17,341 bases of DNA, taken from assembly GCA_017745015.1 (NCBI GenBank), contig JAGIAF010000033.1:1-17341 (forward strand), written 5' to 3'. This stretch comes from Bdellovibrio sp. GTDB lineage: Bacteria > Bdellovibrionota > Bdellovibrionia > Bdellovibrionales > Bdellovibrionaceae. The position numbers and the translations under genes are program-made. The notes beneath the pieces are model-generated. The model worked only from the letters and a program-made list of their open reading frames with translations, searched no databases and was not told the origin of the DNA. Below, in pieces: positions 8,012-13,901 of the stretch (its first letter is position 1; the number at the start of each line of letters is the position of its first letter).

Positions 8012-8032
8012 AGCCCCGACTATGTCGGAGCT
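8012..8032 (-). other. Hairpin directly after rplA
   Basis: AGCTCCGAC-ATA-GTCGGGGCT on the minus strand pairs over 9 bp with one U.G, starting 9 nt after the rplA stop. No T-run follows it; the terminator-like hairpin at 7983-8002 comes next. It probably stabilises the 3' end of the rplKA message or works with the following hairpin. Confidence 0.6.
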
Positions 8033-8041
8033 TTTATTGAA

Positions 8042-8749
8042 CTACGCTAGAGCGCCAGTTGCAGCTGCTGCTGCATTTGGTTCGATCTTCACGCCCGGAC
8101 CCATAGTTGAAGCTACGGAAATAGAGCGAAGGTAGATACCTTTAGAAGATGCTGGTTTCGCTTTAACTAGAGCGGCCAAAAGGACCATGAAGTTATCACG
8201 AAGTTTAGCATCGCCCATTGATTTCTTACCGATACCAGCGTGTACGATACCTGCTTTATCAACGCGGAAATCCAACTTACCTTTTTTCTCAGCAGTTACG
8301 GCTTCGCCAACGTTCATAGTTACAGTACCGATTTTTGGATTCGGCATCAAACCACGAGGCCCCAAGATCTTAGCAACTTTAGAAACAGTCGCCATCATAT
8401 CTGGAGTCGCGATACATTTATCGAAGTCCAACCAGCCACCTTGGATTTTAGCCACAAGGTCATCAGCGCCAACAAAGTCTGCGCCAGCGTTTTTCGCTTC
8501 AGTCTCTTTAGGACCTTTTGCGAAAACAACTACTTTTACTTCTTTACCCAAACCGTGAGGCAATGCGATTGCGCCACGAACTTGTTGATCAGATTGCTTA
8601 GGGTCGATACCCAAACGCAATGCTACGTCGATAGATTCATCAAATTTCGCTGGAGCTGTCTCAACAACGAGTTTGAATGCTTCTTCAACAGTGTATTTTT
8701 TTGCAGAATCTACTTTTTTAGAAGCAGCTGCGAACTTTTTACCTGCCAT
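8042..8749 (-). CDS. rplA: 50S ribosomal protein L1
   Basis: This 235-residue protein matches ribosomal L1 (234 in E. coli), which binds the L1 stalk of 23S rRNA and controls exit of deacylated tRNA. In many bacteria it also represses its own operon. Conserved stretches include LRLGIDPKQSDQQVRGAI near residue 45, GPRGLMPNPKIGTV near 130 and the C-terminal GIYLRSISVASTMGPGVKI. An AGGAG lies seven bases before the ATG. It follows rplK by 9 nt, making a two-gene unit with it, and is followed by two hairpins, the second a likely terminator. Confidence 0.99.
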   Translation of the reverse strand: MAGKKFAAASKKVDSAKKYTVEEAFKLVVETAPAKFDESIDVALRLGIDPKQSDQQVRGAIALPHGLGKEVKVVVFAKGPKETEAKNAGADFVGADDLVAKIQGGWLDFDKCIATPDMMATVSKVAKILGPRGLMPNPKIGTVTMNVGEAVTAEKKGKLDFRVDKAGIVHAGIGKKSMGDAKLRDNFMVLLAALVKAKPASSKGIYLRSISVASTMGPGVKIEPNAAAAATGALA

Positions 8750-8758
8750 TGTTCACTC

Positions 8759-9181
8759 CTACGCGATGTCGATGCCCATGCTCTTAGCTGTACCAGCAAC
8801 TTGTGACATTGCAGATTCTACTTTCAAGCAGTTCAAGTCAGGCAATTTCGTTGTAGCGATTTGCTTGATTTGATCGTTATTGATTTTACCAACTTTGTCT
8901 TTTTGAGGCATTTTGGAACCAGATTCCAATTTCAACGCCTTTTTAATCAAAGAAGACACCGGTGGTGTTTTTGTGATGAAAGTAAACGATCTGTCCTGAT
9001 AAACAGTGATGATGATAGGGATGATGCTATCACCCAACGCTTGTGTACGAGCGTTGAACTGCTTACAGAATTCCATGATGTTTACCCCGTGCTGTCCAAG
9101 TGCCGGTCCAACGGGAGGAGCTGGATTAGCTTTCCCTGCCGGTATTTGCAGCTTGATCATTCCTGTAACTTTTTTTGCCAT
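8759..9181 (-). CDS. rplK: 50S ribosomal protein L11
   Basis: This is the 140-residue protein of the GTPase-associated centre (E. coli 142). It binds the 23S rRNA region targeted by thiostrepton. The proline-rich N-terminal segment NPAPPVGPALGQHGVNIMEF (19-38) is typical, and the C-terminal rRNA-binding domain follows. The open frame could start five codons earlier at 9196, but AGGAG is placed correctly for the ATG at 9179-9181 (MAKKVTGMIK), so I use that. It is preceded by an 89-nt gap after nusG that contains a hairpin, and leads into rplA. Confidence 0.98.
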   Translation of the reverse strand: MAKKVTGMIKLQIPAGKANPAPPVGPALGQHGVNIMEFCKQFNARTQALGDSIIPIIITVYQDRSFTFITKTPPVSSLIKKALKLESGSKMPQKDKVGKINNDQIKQIATTKLPDLNCLKVESAMSQVAGTAKSMGIDIA

Positions 9182-9213
9182 GACCCACTCCTGCAAGAGG
9201 TTGTGTTAATAAG

Positions 9214-9238
9214 AAACGGAACCCTACGGGTCCCGTTT
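9214..9238 (-). promoter_or_regulatory. Hairpin in the rplK leader, possible L1 operator
   Basis: On the minus strand an 11-bp stem (AAACGGGACCC / GGGTTCCGTTT, one G.U) closes a GTA loop, 33 nt before the rplK start. No T-run follows it, so a terminator is unlikely. In E. coli L1 represses the rplKA message by binding its leader, so this is a candidate binding site. I did not match it to the known L1 target. Confidence 0.4.
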
Positions 9239-9270
9239 TGTTTAAAGTGCCACAGTATGTAGCGCTAAAA

Positions 9271-9804
9271 TTAGTTTTTATCAACCTGAATGTAGTCCAA
9301 TTCCACTGGAGTTGGTCTACCGAAGATGCTCACAAGAACTTTAAGCTTAGCTTTGTCCTCGTTGATCTCTTCTACAGTTCCCTGGAAGTTAGAGAATGGA
9401 CCGTCAATAACAGTCACGTTCTCACCCACAGCGAACTTCACTTTAGGTTTAGCTTTCTCTGCAACACCAGCCATTTGCTGAGTTACGCGGAATACTTCGG
9501 CCTCAGGTACTTCCGGAGGACGAGTCTTAGTTCCGCCTACGAAGCCGGTAACTTTTGACGCATTTCTTACCAAATGCCAAGTTTCATCATTCAAAAACAT
9601 TTGAACGAAGATGTAACCCGGGAAAAATTTACGTGATCGAGTTTGTTTTTGCCCTTTTACGAGCTCAACTACGTTTTCAGCTGGGATCAAGATTTCGCCG
9701 AAAAATTCTTCCATCTTAGAAGTTTTGATCTTCTCTTCAATGGCCTTTTTCGCCGTATTTTCACAACTTGTCTGAACGTTTACGATGTACCACTTTTTAT
9801 CCAT
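9271..9804 (-). CDS. nusG: Transcription termination/antitermination factor NusG
   Basis: This 177-residue protein travels with RNA polymerase, suppresses pausing, and links it to Rho or to ribosomal protein S10. The NGN domain (1-115) includes WYIVNVQTSCE and the FPGYIFVQM strand at 61-69. A short linker leads to the KOW domain (about 124-175), which carries VIDGPFSNFQGTVEEIN. Length is close to E. coli NusG (181). It starts 9 nt after secE, the usual pairing. The ribosome site is weak (GGGCGG). Confidence 0.99.
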   Translation of the reverse strand: MDKKWYIVNVQTSCENTAKKAIEEKIKTSKMEEFFGEILIPAENVVELVKGQKQTRSRKFFPGYIFVQMFLNDETWHLVRNASKVTGFVGGTKTRPPEVPEAEVFRVTQQMAGVAEKAKPKVKFAVGENVTVIDGPFSNFQGTVEEINEDKAKLKVLVSIFGRPTPVELDYIQVDKN

Positions 9805-9813
9805 GGTCCGCCC

Positions 9814-10191
9814 TTATTTCATTAGGAAGTTGATAAAGAAGCCAGAGATCAAATCAAAAGAGCTGATGATCACGCTAGAAATAAGAACCATAACTACGCA
9901 TACGATAGTCATTGCTGTTGTGTCTTTGCGCGAAGGCCATACAACTTTGCGAATCTCGGAAACCACTTCCTCACCCCAAGCCATTACACGTGGGTTGAAT
10001 TGAAGGGCTGCGAATAACACGAAACCTACCGCAACAGGAAGACCGTGTCTTACAAGGTCAGAGTCAGCGGCTCTTGCTACAACACCAAAAGCTCCTGAGA
10101 AAGCTTTAATAAGAAGATGTACAGTCAATCCCAAAAGGGCGCCTGCAAGTGCAAAACTGAGGGTCAAAATCTTAGAGTTGGCTTTTTCCAT
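9814..10191 (-). CDS. secE: Preprotein translocase subunit SecE
   Basis: This is the small membrane subunit that clamps SecY in the Sec channel. It has 125 residues with three likely membrane helices (about 8-30, 50-65 and 93-115), the E. coli arrangement rather than the single-helix form. The conserved cytoplasmic motif before the last helix is present as EIRKVVWPSRKD (79-90). It lies 30 nt after the CCA end of tRNA-Trp and 9 nt before nusG, so it is probably transcribed with both. GAGGA precedes the ATG. Confidence 0.98.
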   Translation of the reverse strand: MEKANSKILTLSFALAGALLGLTVHLLIKAFSGAFGVVARAADSDLVRHGLPVAVGFVLFAALQFNPRVMAWGEEVVSEIRKVVWPSRKDTTAMTIVCVVMVLISSVIISSFDLISGFFINFLMK

Positions 10192-10221
10192 GATTCCTCA
10201 TTCCTTGGATTTATAAAAAAT

Positions 10222-10297
10222 TGGCAGGGGCGGAGGGATTCGAACCCACGACCTAACGATTTGGAGTCGTTCGCTCTACCGCTGGAGCTACACCCCT
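10222..10297 (-). tRNA. tRNA-Trp (anticodon CCA)
   Basis: A complete 76-nt cloverleaf: acceptor AGGGGTG/CGCCCCT, anticodon stem AACGA/TCGTT with loop CTCCAAA, T-loop TTCGAAT and encoded GCCA end. The T-stem (GTGGG/CCCTC) has a U50-U64 mismatch. It sits between tuf and secE, the place where several bacterial groups keep it. Confidence 0.98.
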
Positions 10298-10305
10298 GCA
10301 CTATC

Positions 10306-10408
10306 TTATTGATGACAATCGATTGCCTACTTCGTTGCTTCGTCGTCGGCCTACTGATCAGTAGGGCCTCCTCCTCGCGCCTCGTATTCAATCAATTCTC
10401 ATCAATAA
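10306..10408 (-). repeat. Inverted-repeat element 3 between tuf and tRNA-Trp
   Basis: Arms at 10306-10325 and 10389-10408 match in 18 of 20 positions. In the minus-strand RNA one of the two mismatches becomes G.U, so 19 of 20 pair. The 63-nt interior contains a perfect 16-nt palindrome, CCTACTGATCAGTAGG, at 10350-10365, and a direct copy of GCCTACT at 10325-10331 and 10349-10355. The whole structure ends 8 nt before tRNA-Trp. It resembles the two elements in the rplL-rpoB gap in layout but not in core sequence. Its role could be tuf 3'-end formation or tRNA-leader processing. Confidence 0.7.
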
Positions 10409-10446
10409 TCTCCTTTTTGGGAGAAAATGATTAGACTGCCAAGAAA

Positions 10447-10485
10447 CACCGAGGGGGACCCTTTTGTCAAGGAGTCCCCCGGGTG
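10447..10485. terminator. Large GC-rich hairpin after tuf, probable terminator
   Basis: On the minus strand the stem is CACC, an internal loop, GGGGGAC, a T bulge and CCTT, pairing back with AAGG, GTCCCCC and GGTG. It lies 29 nt after the tuf stop. The T-tract is weak on the minus side (TTTCTT) and better on the plus side (ATTTTTATTT), so it may block transcription in both directions. Confidence 0.6.
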
Positions 10486-10514
10486 ATTTTTATTTAGCCT
10501 ATGCTGCGTTAATC

Positions 10515-11705
10515 CTACTCAAGGATGTCGATAACAACGCCGGCGCCAACTGTACGGCCACCTTCGCGGATAGCGAAACGCAATTCTTTTTCCATCGCGA
10601 TTGGTGCGATCAACTCAACAGCCAACTCAACGCGGTCACCTGGCATAACCATTTCAGTGCCAGCTTTCAAAGTACAAACACCAGTTACGTCAGTTGTACG
10701 GAAGTAGAACTGTGGACGGTAACCATTGAAGAATGGAGTGTGACGTCCGCCTTCTTCTTTAGTAAGGATGTACGCTTCAGCTTTGAATTTTTTGTGAGGT
10801 TTAACTGAACCTGGTTTAGCCAAAACTTGACCACGCTCAACGTCTTCTTTTTTAGTACCACGAAGAAGAACGCCGCAGTTGTCGCCCGCTTGACCTTCAT
10901 CAAGAAGTTTACGGAACATCTCGATACCAGTTACAGTAGTTTTTTGAGTTGGACGGATACCGATGATTTCGATCTCGTCACCAACTTTAACGATACCACG
11001 CTCTACACGGCCAGTAACAACTGTACCACGACCAGAGATAGAGAATACGTCCTCTACTGGCATCAAGAAAGTTTTGTCAGTAGCACGAGCTGGTTGTGGG
11101 ATGTAAGCGTCGCAAGCTTCCATCAATTTCATGATAGCTGGGCGACCGATTTCAGAAGAATCACCTTCCAAAGCTTTCAAAGCAGAACCTTTTACTACAG
11201 GGATTTCATCGCCTGGGTATTCGTACTTAGAAAGAAGTTCGCGGATTTCAAGCTCAACTAGCTCAAGAAGTTCTTTATCGTCAACCATGTCAACTTTGTT
11301 CATGAAAACAACCATTGCTGGGATACCAACTTGGCGACCCAAAAGGATGTGTTCACGAGTTTGTGGCATAGGACCGTCAGCTGAAGAAACAACTAGGATA
11401 GCGCCGTCCATTTGAGCAGCACCAGTGATCATGTTTTTTACGTAGTCAGCATGTCCTGGGCAGTCAACGTGCGCGTAGTGGCGGTTTTCAGTTTCGTACT
11501 CAACGTGAGTTGTAGAGATAGTGATACCACGCTCTCTTTCCTCTGGAGACTTATCGATTTGATCGTAAGACATCGCTTGAGCTTTACCAGCCGCTGCAAG
11601 AGTAGTAGTGATAGCAGCAGTCAAAGTTGTTTTACCATGGTCGACGTGACCGATTGTACCGATGTTAACATGCGGTTTCGTACGGGTGAATTTCTCTTTA
11701 GACAT
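10515..11705 (-). CDS. tuf: Elongation factor Tu
   Basis: This 396-residue GTPase delivers aminoacyl-tRNA to the ribosome. Its motifs are all present: P-loop GHVDHGKT (19-26), switch I RGITIS with Thr62, DCPGH with Asp81 and catalytic His85, and NKVD (136-139). Domains 2 and 3 follow and end in GGRTVGAGVVIDILE. A perfect GGAGG precedes the ATG. It follows the four-tRNA cluster by 72 nt, the E. coli tufB arrangement, so it is probably read from the tRNA promoter, and is followed by a strong hairpin. I see no clear promoter directly in front of tuf. Only one tuf copy is in the window. Confidence 0.99.
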   Translation of the reverse strand: MSKEKFTRTKPHVNIGTIGHVDHGKTTLTAAITTTLAAAGKAQAMSYDQIDKSPEERERGITISTTHVEYETENRHYAHVDCPGHADYVKNMITGAAQMDGAILVVSSADGPMPQTREHILLGRQVGIPAMVVFMNKVDMVDDKELLELVELEIRELLSKYEYPGDEIPVVKGSALKALEGDSSEIGRPAIMKLMEACDAYIPQPARATDKTFLMPVEDVFSISGRGTVVTGRVERGIVKVGDEIEIIGIRPTQKTTVTGIEMFRKLLDEGQAGDNCGVLLRGTKKEDVERGQVLAKPGSVKPHKKFKAEAYILTKEEGGRHTPFFNGYRPQFYFRTTDVTGVCTLKAGTEMVMPGDRVELAVELIAPIAMEKELRFAIREGGRTVGAGVVIDILE

Positions 11706-11777
11706 TGTTCCTCCTGCAGAGATTTTTTATTTTTATCTAACTTAAAGCTTATTCAATTAAATTCAAGCAAAACTAAG

Positions 11778-11852
11778 TGGAGCCCATGATCGGAGCCGAA
11801 CCGACGACCTCACCCTTACCAAGGGTGTGCTCTACCACTGAGCTACATGGGC
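11778..11852 (-). tRNA. tRNA-Thr (anticodon GGU)
   Basis: 75 nt with encoded CCA: acceptor GCCCATG/CATGGGC and anticodon stem CACCC/GGGTG around TTGGTAA. The T-loop reads TTCGGCT, so position 58 is G where A is nearly universal. It is the last tRNA before tuf, like E. coli thrT. Confidence 0.97.
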
Positions 11853-11868
11853 ATCATGTTCTGATTAT

Positions 11869-11945
11869 TGGAGCGGGAAACGGGTCTCGAACCCGCAACC
11901 CTCTGCTTGGAAGGCAGATACTCTAGCCAATTGAGCTATTCCCGC
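11869..11945 (-). tRNA. tRNA-Gly (anticodon UCC)
   Basis: 77 nt with encoded CCA: acceptor GCGGGAA/TTCCCGC, anticodon stem TCTGC/GCAGA around CTTCCAA, and T-loop TTCGAGA. Third in the tRNA cluster, like E. coli glyT. Confidence 0.97.
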
Positions 11946-11973
11946 CCGATCAGAGATGCCCGGCCTGCAAACT

Positions 11974-12111
11974 TCTCCGAGAAAATATTTAAAGGAAATG
12001 GTGGGCAGGGAAGGATTCGAACCTTCGTAAGCGCAAGCTAACGGATTTACAGTCCGTCCCCTTTAGCCACTCGGGCACCTACCCATTTTCTTTTAAATAC
12101 TTTCTCAGAGA
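11974..12111 (-). repeat. 25-bp stem directly enclosing tRNA-Tyr
   Basis: The 25 nt just 3' of tRNA-Tyr (11974-11998) and the 25 nt starting two bases 5' of it (12087-12111) are inverted copies, matching at 22 of 25 positions. In the minus-strand transcript two of the three mismatches are G.U pairs, leaving one A.C, so 24 of 25 pair; on the other strand they would not. The tRNA would be carried on a long stalk continuing the acceptor stem, much like the processing stalks around rRNAs. It is probably a cleavage or stability signal. Confidence 0.8.
11999..12084 (-). tRNA. tRNA-Tyr (anticodon GUA)
   Basis: An 86-nt class II tRNA with a long variable arm and encoded CCA: acceptor GGGTAGG/CCTGCCC, anticodon loop CTGTAAA and T-arm GAAGG TTCGAAT CCTTC. 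Second in the cluster, like E. coli tyrU, and enclosed by a 25-bp flanking stem. Confidence 0.97.
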
Positions 12112-12115
12112 AATT

Positions 12116-12191
12116 TGGAGCTGGTTATGGGACTCGAACCCGCAACCTGCTGATTACAAATCAGCTGCTCTACCAATTGAGCTAAACCAGC
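12116..12191 (-). tRNA. tRNA-Thr (anticodon UGU)
   Basis: 76 nt with encoded CCA: acceptor GCTGGTT/AACCAGC and anticodon stem GCTGA/TCAGC around TTTGTAA. The T-stem GCGGG/CCCAT has a C50-A64 mismatch and a G49.U65 pair. It is first in the cluster, like E. coli thrU, about 21 nt downstream of a sigma70-type promoter. Confidence 0.97.
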
Positions 12192-12211
12192 ATACCTGAG
12201 ATAACCGAAAC

Positions 12212-12241
12212 GTTATATTGGAAAAAATCTACATTCGTCAA
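12212..12241 (-). promoter_or_regulatory. Sigma70-type promoter of the tRNA-tuf operon
   Basis: On the minus strand, TTGACG (12241-12236) and TATAAC (12217-12212) are separated by 18 nt; ATATAA with 17 nt is the alternative reading. Each box matches the consensus in 5 of 6 bases. It lies directly after the rlmB-like stop and before the first tRNA, as expected for the head of the tRNA-tuf transcript. Confidence 0.75.
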
Positions 12242-12247
12242 AGATAA

Positions 12248-13138
12248 TTATTCATCTGAGTGCGATTTTTTTCGATTTCCGCGTTGCGTATGTTGCCTCA
12301 ATGTTTCTGTCAGGGCCATAGCCGTAGCGACAGATGCATTAAAAGAGGCAGATGCATTCGTTTGCGGAATGAAGACCAATTCATCACAGAGTCTTTCTGT
12401 TGTCACTCTCAAACCTTTATCTTCGGCACCAATTGCCCAAATAACTTTCTCGGGAAGATCCAATTCGAAAATTGATCGCTTTCCACGAGGGCTTAAGCCG
12501 TAGACCCAATAGCCTTTTTCTTTCAATTGTTCCGTATACTTAGAGAAGTTAGTCGTCTCCTCAACCGGAACATGCTCGACGCCACCGCAAGCAACTTTAT
12601 GGACAGTCGGCGTTAGACCCACCGCGCGGTCTTCAGGAATTAGGACCCCCTGAACGCCGGTCAACCATGACGTTCTTAGAATCGCGCCCAAATTATGTGG
12701 GTCTTCGATACCGTCTAACATCAAAATAATTGACGAGTCCAAGTTTGCGACCTGGTCTAGGTCTAGTCCAGGAGCGCCATCAACAAAAAGCGCAGCACCC
12801 TGATGAGAAGAACCGAATTTATCGATCACGCCCTCTTGTCGAATTTCTGGAGTAATGCGGTGTTTGCGAGCGATCTCTTCGATTTCGCGCAAATCAGCGG
12901 AGGTTTCCCAGCCATTCTTAAGCCACACGCCCTTAACTTCCTTAGGGCGTACAGAAAGTACTTCTTTAATCGCGTGATTGCCAACGACAATGCGCCACTC
13001 ACGAGGAATTTGATTCTCAGAGCGAGAAGTGTGTTGCGGACGACCTCCCCCAGAAGGACGATTTCCCGACTGGGGACGACCACCTGAAGAATGTTTTTGA
13101 GAGTTTTTATTTCCGGATCTGAAATTATTTTTCTTCAT
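12248..13138 (-). CDS. rlmB: SpoU/TrmH-family RNA 2'-O-ribose methyltransferase, RlmB-like
   Basis: This 296-residue SPOUT enzyme probably methylates a ribose in 23S rRNA (RlmB makes Gm2251) using S-adenosylmethionine. The first 45 or so residues are a basic, Ser/Gly/Asn/Arg-rich tail of low complexity. A substrate-binding domain (about 47-120) and the knotted catalytic domain (about 135-283) follow. Motif 1 is DPHNLGAILRTS (146-157). Motif 2 is GAEDKGL (237-243) instead of the usual GSEGxGL, and motif 3 contains SFNASVA rather than SLNVSVA. The start overlaps the end of pyrF by 14 nt, suggesting translational coupling; no good Shine-Dalgarno is seen. The family is certain, but the exact target base is not, given the motif changes. 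Confidence 0.8.
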   Translation of the reverse strand: MKKNNFRSGNKNSQKHSSGGRPQSGNRPSGGGRPQHTSRSENQIPREWRIVVGNHAIKEVLSVRPKEVKGVWLKNGWETSADLREIEEIARKHRITPEIRQEGVIDKFGSSHQGAALFVDGAPGLDLDQVANLDSSIILMLDGIEDPHNLGAILRTSWLTGVQGVLIPEDRAVGLTPTVHKVACGGVEHVPVEETTNFSKYTEQLKEKGYWVYGLSPRGKRSIFELDLPEKVIWAIGAEDKGLRVTTERLCDELVFIPQTNASASFNASVATAMALTETLRQHTQRGNRKKSHSDE

Positions 13139-13844
13139 ACATCGCCATCACAAATTCAGTTGCTGCTTCTCTGATATTCTTCGCTTCCAAGATCGGGCGA
13201 CCGACAACAAGAGCCGAAGCTCCTTTGCGCAGAGCCTCTTGAGGACCCATAATACGCTTTTGATCGCCTGAATTGTTCATACTAAAGCGAATTCCCGGCG
13301 TGACAAGATAGAGGCCACGATTTTGTAAAAGGTCTAATTCATGAGGAGAACAAACGACGCTAGAAAGGCCTGAGTTTTGAACCAAACTCGCTAAATCGAC
13401 CACGTGATTTGCGACGGACTGCTCTTTCATTACTTTAGGCACAGAGCTTTCATCCCATGACGTGAGAATAGTCACGGCAAGGATGCGAAATGGGCGCTGT
13501 TGATTGAGCTCTTTTTCAACCTCAGCCATTTTTTTGAGAGCCTCTGGGCCACTGAGTGCGTGCACAGTAACGAGCGAAGCTCCCGCTTCGAAGCTGGCAC
13601 GTACTGCGGCCTCCATAGTCGAGGGAATATCGAAGTGTTTGTTATCCAAAAAAATCGGAGCTCTTTGCGCCATCTCTTTGACGAACTCCATGCCGTAACG
13701 AAGACAGAGTCTTGGGCCAAGTTTAATACCACCAATGACATCCCCTACTTGATCGGCGATTTTTACCGCCTGATCGCGGGTGTCTACATCGAGGGCTAAA
13801 ATAAGTGGATTTCTCATCGGCTGAGCGCGCAGGTTTTTATTCAT
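13125..13844 (-). CDS. pyrF: Orotidine-5'-phosphate decarboxylase
   Basis: This enzyme converts OMP to UMP in the last step of pyrimidine synthesis. It has 239 residues from the start I chose, the ATG at 13842-13844, which has AGGAG five bases upstream. The frame is open for nine more codons, but the upstream ATG lacks such a site. The catalytic D-x-K-x-x-D set is Asp67, Lys69 and Asp72 in LDNKHFDIPST, with Asp19 and Lys41 as further active-site residues. TPGIRF and VGRPI near the end form the phosphate-binding part. It overlaps the next gene by 14 nt and starts 57 nt after the receptor gene. Confidence 0.97.
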   Translation of the reverse strand: MNKNLRAQPMRNPLILALDVDTRDQAVKIADQVGDVIGGIKLGPRLCLRYGMEFVKEMAQRAPIFLDNKHFDIPSTMEAAVRASFEAGASLVTVHALSGPEALKKMAEVEKELNQQRPFRILAVTILTSWDESSVPKVMKEQSVANHVVDLASLVQNSGLSSVVCSPHELDLLQNRGLYLVTPGIRFSMNNSGDQKRIMGPQEALRKGASALVVGRPILEAKNIREAATEFVMAMYEEK

Positions 13845-13901
13845 AAAAACTCCTGCGCACCACTGTCTCACGCACTAGGTTTTCTGGCAAGAAATGGCCT
13901 T

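Noticed and set aside
9182..9196. Longer L11 starting at 9196
   Set aside because: The five extra codons cover the Shine-Dalgarno for the MAKKVTG start, which matches the family start.
10117..10434. Open frames on both strands across tRNA-Trp
   Set aside because: They read through the tRNA and the inverted repeat, with no homology I recognise; translated tRNA sequence is a common artefact.
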